Below are positions 1 through 6,455 of a stretch of DNA of 50,032 bases, piece after piece. Both the position numbers and the translations under genes were made by a program. The notes under the pieces are model-generated. The model was not told the DNA's origin. It saw only the letters and a program-made list of their open reading frames with translations, and did not search any database. This DNA comes from Bradyrhizobium uaiense. Its GTDB lineage: Bacteria; Pseudomonadota; Alphaproteobacteria; Rhizobiales; Xanthobacteraceae. The stretch covers positions 1 through 50,032 of the forward strand of contig NZ_VKHP01000034.1 of NCBI RefSeq assembly GCF_010811875.1. The letters run 5' to 3'. Positions within the stretch are counted from its first letter, which is position 1. The number at the start of each line of letters is the position of its first letter.

Positions 1-66
1 TTCGCGCTCCGCGGGCCACGCGTCGACGGCGGCAGCGGGGGCGGCAGGTAGCCTAGATGGGACAAT

Positions 67-105
67 GGGGTCGCGCCCCGTGGAAGGGCGCCCCCGTTTT
101 GATTT
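67..105 (+). terminator. Probable intrinsic terminator of a gene left of the window
   Basis: A GC-rich hairpin pairs GCGCCC (73-78) with GGGCGC (86-91), extended by GGGG (67-70) with CCCC (92-95) across a two-base bulge. It is followed by a T-rich run, GTTTTGATTTTT. It would end transcription coming from beyond the left edge. The bulge makes it imperfect. Confidence 0.4.
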
Positions 106-107
106 TT

Positions 108-152
108 GGTCTACCTTTATTGACTTCCTCATGAATTTAGGTCTACCATAAA
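108..152 (+). promoter_or_regulatory. Possible promoter with paired GGTCTACC sites
   Basis: The octamer GGTCTACC occurs twice in direct orientation (108-115 and 140-147), 32 bp apart, about three helical turns. Between them is a -35-like TTGACT (120-125). An 18-base spacer leads to a weak -10-like TACCAT (144-149), which overlaps the second octamer. This could be a regulated promoter for the recombinase remnant downstream. It is pattern only and may be chance. Confidence 0.25.
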
Positions 153-219
153 TACAAGCCGGGCGGAAGCTGTCACTTCCGGTCCGGCCCTAACCTCAAT
201 CATCGAAGGGTCGATCACC

Positions 220-505
220 ATGGCTAAGGCTGGAAAGCGTGTTAGCACGCCACCCAAAAGCTCGTCCGCAATTCTGGAGGAAGGCATTGGCGCCCATGGC
301 GCCGTTGAATTGTCCCCGCGGTCGCAAGGCCAAAGCGCCCATCATCGTGGCCAAGCTTGATCGGCTCTCGCGTGATGTCGCTTTCATCGCGGGGCTGATG
401 TCCAAGCGCGTGCCCGTCATCGTCACCGAGCTGGGCCGCAACGTCGACCCGTTCATGCTGCACATCTACGCCTCCGCAACGCGCACGCCAGCGGCAAGCC
501 GCTGA
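220..505 (+). pseudogene. Serine recombinase (resolvase/invertase) remnant
   Basis: The frame opened at 239 carries a block typical of the N-terminal catalytic domain of serine recombinases: [21 protein letters not shown], followed by a [21 protein letters not shown] stretch. The family's LxRxxRD-like signature, here LDRLSRD, is intact. An ATG at 220 after GGGTCGATCACC is in a different frame. The N-terminal region with the catalytic serine is missing, and after the HIYA block the frame degenerates and stops at 505 instead of continuing into the usual LAEKER helix and DNA-binding domain. It is therefore a frameshifted fragment of a site-specific recombinase, and with the DUF736 gene it suggests decayed mobile DNA. 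Confidence 0.6.
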
Positions 506-977
506 GTGATGCGACCCGCCCCCTCCCGGAAGGGGGCCACCCCACCCGGGAGCTGCCAATAGGCTGCTCGATGAAATTCTGGGATCCGGTCCCCGGCTTT
601 CGTTCGGAAATTAAACGGCCCCAGTAGGGGCCGCCAACCCGTCCCGGACGGGTTTTCCTCCAGCAGTTGGGGGGCTACCTATCTGGCTGGGGGCTCCTAT
701 CAGATGTGCTGCCAAGCTGGCTTATTTCATAGTCCGTTGGAGGTAGGAACTGCATCTCCGCATGCCCCGCCGTGACGCGCAGGCGGGCGAGCATGCGTTC
801 GCGTTGATCGGGCGCTCAAGACAGCGGGCCGGCGCTCGGGGCGCACCAGCGGGCTTGGCTGGCCGAAAATGTGCAAGGTTTCCTGAACGGGCTTGCGCTG
901 TCTGCGATGGCCTTCACGTATCGTTTTTCGTGCCTGTCTGCTTACCGGCACCGAGAGCAAAGCAGACGGAGACGACC
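506..977. other. Gene-free stretch with hairpins ahead of the DUF736 gene
   Basis: I see no convincing gene. The stretch holds G/C hairpins, including CCCCCTCCCGGAAGGGGG near 520-540 and the tandem pair at 616-654. The open frame starting at 762 runs into the DUF736 gene, but its first 72 codons have no recognisable protein character. Confidence 0.4.
616..660 (+). terminator. Two tandem hairpins with a short T run
   Basis: The first stem is CGGCCCC/GGGGCCG (616-622 with 627-633, loop AGTA). The second is AACCCGTC/GACGGGTT (636-643 with 647-654, loop CCG), followed at once by TTTTCC. The second resembles an intrinsic terminator, possibly for the former recombinase gene. Confidence 0.4.
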
Positions 978-1289
978 ATGGCGACCATCGGCACTTTCAC
1001 CGCGTCGGACACCGGCTACACCGGCTCGATCAAGACGCTGACGCTCAACATCAAGGCCAAGCTCGTGGCATCCGAGAAGGACAACGACAAGGCTCCCGAC
1101 TACCGTATCTTTGCAGGAGCAACCGAGTTCGGCGCCGCCTGGAAGAGGACCGTCCGCGACAGCGATCGCGAATATCTCTCGGTCAAGCTCGACGATCCGA
1201 GCTTCCCGGCCCCGATCTACGCCTCGCTGGTGAAGGTCGAAGGTGAGGAAGGTTTCAGCCTGATCTGGTCCCGCCGCAGCGGCGACTGA
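978..1289 (+). CDS. DUF736 family protein
   Basis: A 103-residue protein starting [20 protein letters not shown] and containing DAPDYR-like and [24 protein letters not shown] segments, the layout of the DUF736 family (about 100 residues, alphaproteobacterial). Family members are common on plasmids and integrative elements, often near replication or conjugation genes. Their biochemical role is not established. The ATG at 978 is chosen over the longer in-frame opening at 762 because the family begins here, and AGACGGAGACGACC upstream provides GGAG. A strong terminator follows at once. Its presence beside a recombinase remnant and an IS fits a decayed mobile region. Confidence 0.88.
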   Translation: MATIGTFTASDTGYTGSIKTLTLNIKAKLVASEKDNDKAPDYRIFAGATEFGAAWKRTVRDSDREYLSVKLDDPSFPAPIYASLVKVEGEEGFSLIWSRRSGD

Positions 1290-1305
1290 TCCTCAGGGAT
1301 CATCG

Positions 1306-1335
1306 GCCCCGCCTCCTCGGAGGCGGGGCTTTTTT
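1306..1335 (+). terminator. Strong intrinsic terminator after DUF736
   Basis: A perfect 11-bp stem, GCCCCGCCTCC (1306-1316) with GGAGGCGGGGC (1319-1329), with a nominal two-base gap and six T residues (1330-1335). It lies 16 bp after the stop codon of the DUF736 gene. Confidence 0.9.
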
Positions 1336-1665
1336 GCGTTTGTTGCGCCGCTTTGAGAAGGAAGCGGGAGGGCATTTTGTGCTCCGACAAGGGGCTTCGC
1401 ATGGGGAAAAATGCGATTGATGGAAGGGTTTTGGCGTAGCATTTTGGATCGATCGCTTGGAATTTTGCGGCGGATCGGGCTCTGATTTTCGATCTAGGGG
1501 CGTGGCATTCCGCCAGTTTCGCGAGGGGAATGACGTCTTCGCGCAGGCTCTCGGAGCTCGCATCGGCGTCCGTTCGGTGTGCGAAGGGGCGCTGTTTCAG
1601 GCCGCTTCAATCGAACATGCGATGGATCGACTTGGCAATTTGAGCAAAGCTAGGCCAGCCATGGA
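1336..1665. other. Gene-free stretch before the IS66 element
   Basis: Only short open frames without recognisable protein character are present, the longest plus-strand one at 1457-1678. If the IS66 element and one copy of its target duplication are removed, this sequence joins the stretch starting at 4624. No clear gene is restored by that join in any frame I could follow. Confidence 0.4.
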
Positions 1666-1673
1666 GCAGGTAG
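1666..1673. repeat. Left 8-bp target-site duplication of the IS66 element
   Basis: GCAGGTAG lies directly outside the left inverted repeat and is identical to 4616-4623. Eight bases is the usual duplication length for IS66-family elements. Confidence 0.93.
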
Positions 1674-1695
1674 GTTAGCGTCCCGCTCTCGCACG
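1674..1695. repeat. IS66 left terminal inverted repeat
   Basis: It begins GTTAGCGTCC and ends CGCACG. It pairs with 4594-4615, whose reverse complement begins GTAAGCGTCC and ends CGCACG, with five mismatches between. Confidence 0.88.
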
Positions 1696-1699
1696 TTGG

Positions 1700-3235
1700 T
1701 CAGGTATTGACATGATTCATCGGTTTCCAGGCCCACGGCAGCAGTTCGTCGAGACGGTTGATCGGATGTCCATCGACCATGCGCGTGAGCACGTCGCGCA
1801 GGTACGCGTAAGGCTCGACGTCATTGAGCTTGCACGTTTCGATCAGCGAACAGAGGATTGCCCATCGTTCCCCGCCGCCATCGCTACCGGCGAAGAGATG
1901 GTTCTTGCGGCCGAGCGCCACAGGTCGGATCGCCCGCTCGACGGGGTTCGTGTCGAGCTCGATGCGACCGTCGTGCAGGAAGCGGGTCAATCCATCCCAG
2001 CGCGACAGCGCATACCGGATCGCTTCGGCGAGATTGCTGCGGCCGGGCAGTTGCGGGAGGTGTGCCTCGAGCCAAAGGCGAAGGCCGTCAACGATCGGCT
2101 TGGCGAGTGCGCGCCGCGCGGCCAGCCGATGCGCCGGAGATTGACCACGCACCTGCGCTTCGACGGCATAGAGGCTAGCGATGCGACGCAGGGCCTCGTG
2201 CGCGATGGGCGTGTCCTCGGCTTGCGCGACCTCGTAGAACTTGCGCCTGGCGTGCGCCCAACATGCGGCGAGAGTGATGTTTCCGGCGGCCGTCAGCCGC
2301 TCGAATCCCGCGTAACCGTCGACGTGCAGAACGCCCTTGAAGTGCGTCAGATGCGCCGCCGGGCGCTCCGCTTTCCGGTCGGGCGCGAACACATAAACCG
2401 CAGTCGGCGGCTCGGGCCCAGCCCAGCCGCGTTGTTCGCGGGCATACACCCACAGTCGTCCGATCTTGGTGCGGCCTCGGCCTGGATCGAGCACAGGGAT
2501 TGGAGTGTCGTCGGCAAACAGGTGATCCGACGCGAAGATGTGCTTGCACAGCCGGTCGTGCAGGGCCTCAAACCACCAGCACGCGCCGCCAACCCATCCG
2601 GCGAGTGTCGAGCGCTCCAGTTCGACGCCATGACGGGCAAAAATCTGCGCCTGCCGATAGAGTGGTGTGTGGTCGCAATATTTGCTGACCAGAACTTGGG
2701 CGAGCAACGCTGGTGTGGCCAAACCGCCAGCCATGGGTCGTTCCGGCGCCGGCGCCTGGGTAATCGTACCACAACTGCGGCAGGCATATTTCGGACGGCA
2801 GACGCGCACCACCCGCAACTGCGCCGGCACCCAGTCCAGCATCTCGCTGACGCTCTCACCGATCGCATGCAGCGCGCCGCCGCAGCATGCACAGCTTTCA
2901 CTATCGACGTTGAGCACGACCTCTTCGCGGGGCAGATGGTCCGGCAACGGTTTGCGCTTCGGCTGCAGCTTCTGCGTCGGCGCAGACGCGTCCACCGAGG
3001 CTTGATCTGCCTCGACAGCCGACAGATCGATGTCCAGGTCTTCAAGCCCAAGGGCGAACTGATCGGCGTCGAGACGCTCGGAACGACGCCCAAATTGTGC
3101 GCGCTGAAGCTGTTTGATGATTGCTTGAAGACGCTGGATCTCGCCGTTTCGATGCGCGATGACCGAGGCAATGTCGCGCACCAAGCGATGCAGAAGCGCA
3201 GTGTCCGACGGCAGATTGTCGAGGTCGAGCTGCAT
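1700..3235 (-). CDS. tnpC: IS66 family transposase TnpC
   Basis: This 511-residue protein is the DDE transposase that cuts and joins the IS66 ends. It has the family domain order: an N-terminal leucine-rich helix (about residues 1-60), a CACC-type zinc-binding segment (about 115-125), the DDE catalytic core and a short C-terminal IS66 tail ending near LDELLPWAWKP. Acidic catalytic candidates are visible in FADDTPIPVLDPG, HVDGYAGFERL and NPVERAIRP. Length matches full family members, about 510-540 residues. The stop codon lies within a few bases of the left inverted repeat. There is no frameshift or internal stop, so it appears functional. Confidence 0.95.
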   Translation of the reverse strand: MQLDLDNLPSDTALLHRLVRDIASVIAHRNGEIQRLQAIIKQLQRAQFGRRSERLDADQFALGLEDLDIDLSAVEADQASVDASAPTQKLQPKRKPLPDHLPREEVVLNVDSESCACCGGALHAIGESVSEMLDWVPAQLRVVRVCRPKYACRSCGTITQAPAPERPMAGGLATPALLAQVLVSKYCDHTPLYRQAQIFARHGVELERSTLAGWVGGACWWFEALHDRLCKHIFASDHLFADDTPIPVLDPGRGRTKIGRLWVYAREQRGWAGPEPPTAVYVFAPDRKAERPAAHLTHFKGVLHVDGYAGFERLTAAGNITLAACWAHARRKFYEVAQAEDTPIAHEALRRIASLYAVEAQVRGQSPAHRLAARRALAKPIVDGLRLWLEAHLPQLPGRSNLAEAIRYALSRWDGLTRFLHDGRIELDTNPVERAIRPVALGRKNHLFAGSDGGGERWAILCSLIETCKLNDVEPYAYLRDVLTRMVDGHPINRLDELLPWAWKPMNHVNT

Positions 3236-3307
3236 GACCGATTCTACTCGGGCATGCTGATTCGACGAAGCGGATTCCCTGTATTTTATGCGGTTTTTTG
3301 CAATTTC

Positions 3308-3661
3308 TCAGCCGGCGATTGCGGGCCGCCATCGACGCTCCGGCGTGCGCCAGTCGATGCCTTCGATCAGCATGGCAAGCTGCGCTGGAGACAGCGTCAC
3401 CGTGCCGCCGGGATCGCTCATTCTCGGCCAGATGAAGCCGCCTTGATCGAGCCTCTTGCTGAACAGGCAAAGCCCGTTGCCGTCCCAGAACAGGATCTTC
3501 AGCGTGCTCGCCTTCTTGCCTCGGAAGGCAAACAAGTGGCCGGAGAATGGATCCTTCTTGAGGTGTTCCTGAACGAGCGCGGCGAGGCCATCCAGGCCCT
3601 TCCGCATGTCAGTATACCCCAAAGCCAGATGCACTTTCACGCCGGCCGGCACGATCATCAT
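3308..3661 (-). CDS. tnpB: IS66 accessory protein TnpB (Orf2)
   Basis: This 117-residue protein has the hallmark IS66 Orf2 sequence: MMIVPAGVKVHLALGYTDMR near the start, then GLDGLAALVQ, a GHLFAFRGKK block and LFWDGNGLCLFSKRL. Orf2 is required with TnpC for IS66 transposition, but its biochemical role is poorly defined. Its ATG overlaps the tnpA stop codon by four bases (ATGA), indicating translational coupling, and tnpC follows after about 70 bp. Length matches the family (about 115 residues), so it appears intact. Confidence 0.94.
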   Translation of the reverse strand: MMIVPAGVKVHLALGYTDMRKGLDGLAALVQEHLKKDPFSGHLFAFRGKKASTLKILFWDGNGLCLFSKRLDQGGFIWPRMSDPGGTVTLSPAQLAMLIEGIDWRTPERRWRPAIAG

Positions 3662-4533
3662 TGGACTGTCTCCTGCTCAATGACGTGGCGACGGACTGCA
3701 TCCGGATCGCTGCCGATCGGTGCGAAGACGCGACGCCCATCGTGCAGTTCGATAACCGTCATGCCGTCAGGCGGCTGCAACAGATCGTTCAGGACAAGCG
3801 TTGCGGATTGTGCGCCGGCGACCTTCACAGCCGCCAATTTCGCCGGCACTCGCTTGCTGAACCCGAACTGTACCCGCCACCGGAACAACATGCTGGTTAC
3901 GATGGCGTGGCGCCGGCAAACCTCGGCAGCGGTGGCACCAGGGAGCTCAGAGTCGGTGACGATCGCGAGCTTTTCCTCCTCACTGAAGCGACGCCGGTTG
4001 GCGCGTTCGTCGCTCGGCGGATCGACGGTTGGTGGATCTGTCAAGCGGCTTCTGGCGCGAGCCCCCTTAGCAGCGCTGCTAACACTAGTGCTTATTAGTG
4101 GGCGGGCACTCGGATGAAGCTGCGTCCGCCAGTCGATTTCCACCTCATTGGCGTCGATCCGATCGCGCCACCGTTTCAGGCTGTGCTGCGATATGCCATG
4201 TGCCCGGGCATAGGCTTGGATGCTCAGTCCGCACCACCTCATCGCTTCAACGTGCATTGCCCAGAACGCTTGGACGGCTCTGCAGCGCTGGTCCTTCGAC
4301 ACTGGACTCCGCTTCTTGCGGAGCCGCTCCCGACGTTCCTCGCGACGCAATTCCGCACGTACTTTCAGCGTTTCAACGTCAATCAGATGCCGAAGCCAGC
4401 GATCGAATGTGCCGCCACTGAGACGATGCTGACGACAGTATTCGCGCTTGCTGAGACCGCTTCGCCGCCACGCCTCAACGTGTACCGACCAAAAAGAGCG
4501 ACGCGCTTCGTTCTTGAAATATTCCGTACCCAC
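3658..4533 (-). CDS. tnpA: IS66 TnpA with a duplicated helix-turn-helix N-terminal extension
   Basis: The C-terminal half (about residues 180-291) is a normal IS66 Orf1/TnpA: RRRFSEEEKLAIV, AAEVCRRHAI, MLFRWRVQFG, then a tail with DGRRVFAPIG. The N-terminal 175 residues are extra and hold two similar units: FWSVHVEAWRRSGLSKREYC at about 14-33 and FWAMHVEAMRWCGLSIQAYA at about 90-109. Each is followed by a helix ending in DRWLRHL or KRWRDRI. Each looks like a TnpA-type helix-turn-helix, so the protein carries three in all. At 291 residues it is about twice the usual length. It is the first gene of the IS and overlaps tnpB by four bases. The extension may add end- or target-binding specificity; that is inference. 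Confidence 0.85.
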   Translation of the reverse strand: MGTEYFKNEARRSFWSVHVEAWRRSGLSKREYCRQHRLSGGTFDRWLRHLIDVETLKVRAELRREERRERLRKKRSPVSKDQRCRAVQAFWAMHVEAMRWCGLSIQAYARAHGISQHSLKRWRDRIDANEVEIDWRTQLHPSARPLISTSVSSAAKGARARSRLTDPPTVDPPSDERANRRRFSEEEKLAIVTDSELPGATAAEVCRRHAIVTSMLFRWRVQFGFSKRVPAKLAAVKVAGAQSATLVLNDLLQPPDGMTVIELHDGRRVFAPIGSDPDAVRRHVIEQETVQ

Positions 4534-4593
4534 CGGAGATCCTCCAATGCAGCAAGGAACCCGATATGGAACGACAACGCACTCTCGGAAAGT

Positions 4594-4615
4594 CGTGCGG
4601 GATTCGGACGCTTAC
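4594..4615. repeat. IS66 right terminal inverted repeat
   Basis: It ends ACGCTTAC at 4615. Its reverse complement matches the left repeat at 1674-1695 at about 17 of 22 positions. Confidence 0.88.
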
Positions 4616-4623
4616 GCAGGTAG
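4616..4623. repeat. Right 8-bp target-site duplication of the IS66 element
   Basis: GCAGGTAG, identical to 1666-1673, lies directly outside the right inverted repeat. Confidence 0.93.
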
Positions 4624-4876
4624 GGTGTAGGGCAAGATAAAAGCACTGCCGCCTGAGTGCGGCTAAGTGATTGTCTGCACATCCAAGATTTGGTGCCATC
4701 GGCATGTCGCTCGTTGCCATTACATGGGTAAGCGACCTTATTTGCTCGTTAAACTCGTCTCTACGCTCGAGCAGCATAGTCGTACCGGAAGTTTCGAGCA
4801 GTTTAATTGGATGGTTAGCGCAGTGAGCCACTGCATCCGCGGCGCGGGCGCGCGGGCAGGCAATCAATTGGAACGG

Positions 4877-6055
4877 TCAGCCGACCGCAAGCGAGATCAT
4901 CTTGCTGGTCGCCTTGCCCCGGCGTTCCGAAGGTTTCGACCGGCGACGAATGGTGGTAATCGCCGCCTTGTCGCGCTGGATCTGGTCGACGAGGAATTCG
5001 ATCATCGGCCGGGCAACCAAGCATCGCAGCGAGTTTGCCGCATCATAGGCGCGCTCCGACGGAAGCGCCTCGACGATCGGAACTCGCGAGCAGCAGGCAT
5101 CGTACAAACAGGCTTCGCAGGTGCGCGCCCGCCTCGCGCGGATTTCGAGCGTCCGCCTGCGAGCGTCCGAGCCCAGGATGTCGCCAAGCGGCTGCCTAAA
5201 GATATTTCCGAGCAGGCCGTCGGCGGTATAGGCCTCGGAGTGATTGTAGGCATCGCCGTTCGTGTTCACGATCAGCGCCCATTCCATTTTTTCGGGATCG
5301 TATGGCGCCGATCGTTGCCCGGCGAGATAGCGAACCGCGGCGGTCATGTACTCCTGCAGCGGATGGATCTGGATTGTGGAGGCGCATCTTGTGTGGGCGC
5401 GCGCCACCTTTTGTAGCGCTGTCACGACCTCGTGTGGGGCCAGCGTCAGGTGCTTCATGCGCGGGGGCGGATCAGCGAGGCTGAAAACGGGCAGGATGCG
5501 GTAACTCAGCCCGAGCGAATTGAAGAAGTGGAACGTATTCACGGCATCAGCGCAGTTCTCTCGATGAAGGACCGTGATCGCGCCGACCGACAGGCGCCGC
5601 ACGATATCGCGGTCGAACAGTCGCTGGAGATTATCGAGCACGCGCTCCTGCGAGTCACGGCCTGCAAGATTGAGGCGCTGGGCTCCGAAAACGTCGATGG
5701 AAGCGCCGAGCGTGATGCCGGTTTCGACCAATGTTTCCAGGAAGGCGTCGCTCGTGCGGGTAAGATTACTCTGCAGAGACGTCAGATAGGGAATCGAACG
5801 GCTGGCGAGATACTGGCGCTGCAAGGCCGCAAAGGAACGGATGTAGTCGAGGGGCAGCAGGGCCGGCTCGCCGCCATGCAGCACGAAATGCAATGGCAAC
5901 TGCCAGCCGCTCTTCTGATAGTAGTGTGCAACGCCTTCGAAGAAGAAGGCCAGACGTTCTATCGGCATCCTGGCCTTTTCGCCGAGTTCTTCGTACTCGT
6001 AGCAGTAAGCGCAGCGCAGGTTGCAGAGCTTGCTGAGCTTCATGACGAAGTACAT
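4877..6055 (-). CDS. Radical SAM/SPASM-like peptide maturase
   Basis: This 392-residue protein starts almost at its radical SAM motif: C11-x3-C15-x2-C18 (KLCNLRCAYCYEYEEL), which binds the catalytic 4Fe-4S cluster and S-adenosylmethionine. HFVLHGGEPALLP follows, as in the anSME/SPASM branch. The C-terminal part has a reduced auxiliary-cluster motif, C313-x2-C316-x5-C322 and C345, preceded by a LLGNIFRQPLGDIL segment; the first SPASM cysteine positions are not cysteine. This layout resembles the FxsB, XyeB and GrrM maturases that modify ribosomal peptides. SD AGGGGG, overlapping the stop of the upstream peptide gene, lies 8 bases from the ATG, so the two are probably coupled. The substrate is inferred to be that peptide. 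Activity is not shown; anaerobic sulfatase-maturase function is less likely, as no sulfatase is nearby. Confidence 0.85.
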   Translation of the reverse strand: MYFVMKLSKLCNLRCAYCYEYEELGEKARMPIERLAFFFEGVAHYYQKSGWQLPLHFVLHGGEPALLPLDYIRSFAALQRQYLASRSIPYLTSLQSNLTRTSDAFLETLVETGITLGASIDVFGAQRLNLAGRDSQERVLDNLQRLFDRDIVRRLSVGAITVLHRENCADAVNTFHFFNSLGLSYRILPVFSLADPPPRMKHLTLAPHEVVTALQKVARAHTRCASTIQIHPLQEYMTAAVRYLAGQRSAPYDPEKMEWALIVNTNGDAYNHSEAYTADGLLGNIFRQPLGDILGSDARRRTLEIRARRARTCEACLYDACCSRVPIVEALPSERAYDAANSLRCLVARPMIEFLVDQIQRDKAAITTIRRRSKPSERRGKATSKMISLAVG

Positions 6056-6067
6056 GGGCTCAACCCC

Positions 6068-6400
6068 CTAGCTGCGTCGCTTCTTTGCAGCCGAGAGCGC
6101 CTTCTTGACGTTCTTGCGTCGCATGGCGCGCACGGCCGGGTTGCTCACCGCACCGCCGCTGGGAAGATCGATGCCTCGGTTCCAGCCGCCATCCGGCGGA
6201 TCGATCTGTGCCCAGTTCTGCCCCCAGGGTGGCGGGCCCACATCTTGGGTCCATCCCTGCTCGCCCTGTCCGGGTTTAAGGAGCACTGGTCTTCCACCCA
6301 TTACCTCGTTGATCACCTTGGCGACCTGTGCCGCCAGCGCTCGTTCCTTTGTCTTGAACACGACGCGCAGTGTCCGCATCCGCTTTCCGGGCTTCTTCAT
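6068..6400 (-). CDS. Candidate RiPP precursor peptide with four Trp-X-Gln/Arg triplets
   Basis: This 110-residue basic protein lies 12 bp upstream of the radical SAM gene. The start at 6400 is preferred over an in-frame ATG 12 codons earlier because GGAG sits 7 bases before it. Residues 1-48 are lysine/arginine-rich with a predicted helix (leader-like). Residues 49-80 are rich in Gly, Pro and Trp and hold W50-T-Q, W59-G-Q, W63-A-Q and W73-N-R. Aromatic-X-X triplets are what three-residue cyclophane-forming radical SAM enzymes cross-link. The last 25 residues are strongly basic. I recognise no family. It could instead be a small nucleic-acid-binding protein, but the Trp-X-Gln spacing and adjacency to a peptide-maturase-like enzyme favour a RiPP precursor. 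No dedicated exporter or protease is visible next to it. Confidence 0.62.
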   Translation of the reverse strand: MKKPGKRMRTLRVVFKTKERALAAQVAKVINEVMGGRPVLLKPGQGEQGWTQDVGPPPWGQNWAQIDPPDGGWNRGIDLPSGGAVSNPAVRAMRRKNVKKALSAAKKRRS

Positions 6401-6455
6401 GGGTCGGCTCCGTGGTTGATTTGTCCTCGCTCGCAAATCTAGGTTTGGTCATCGA

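Larger units (their letters stand above)
1674..4615 (-). mobile_element. Complete IS66-family insertion sequence (2942 bp)
   Basis: Three minus-strand genes in the standard IS66 order (tnpA, tnpB, tnpC) are bounded by imperfect terminal inverted repeats of about 22 bp (1674-1695 and 4594-4615). These have the family's GTAAGCGT-like tip and match at about 17 of 22 positions. An exact 8-bp duplication, GCAGGTAG, lies outside both ends. Complete genes, intact ends and an undecayed duplication point to a recent insertion and possibly a mobile copy. The total length is a little above the usual 2.4-2.8 kb, explained by the extended tnpA. Confidence 0.94.

Noticed and set aside
616..660. Small RNA or riboswitch in the tandem hairpins
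   Set aside because: Two short adjacent stems with a T run are adequately explained as terminators, and no conserved aptamer-like core is visible.
1457..1678. Gene interrupted by the IS66 insertion
   Set aside because: Removing the IS and one target copy joins 1673 to 4624, but no long frame with family character or codon signature results on either strand.
1712..4117. 801-residue plus-strand open frame across the IS66 element
   Set aside because: It is antisense to tnpC, tnpB and part of tnpA, whose minus-strand proteins match IS66 families throughout. High GC gives long antisense frames.
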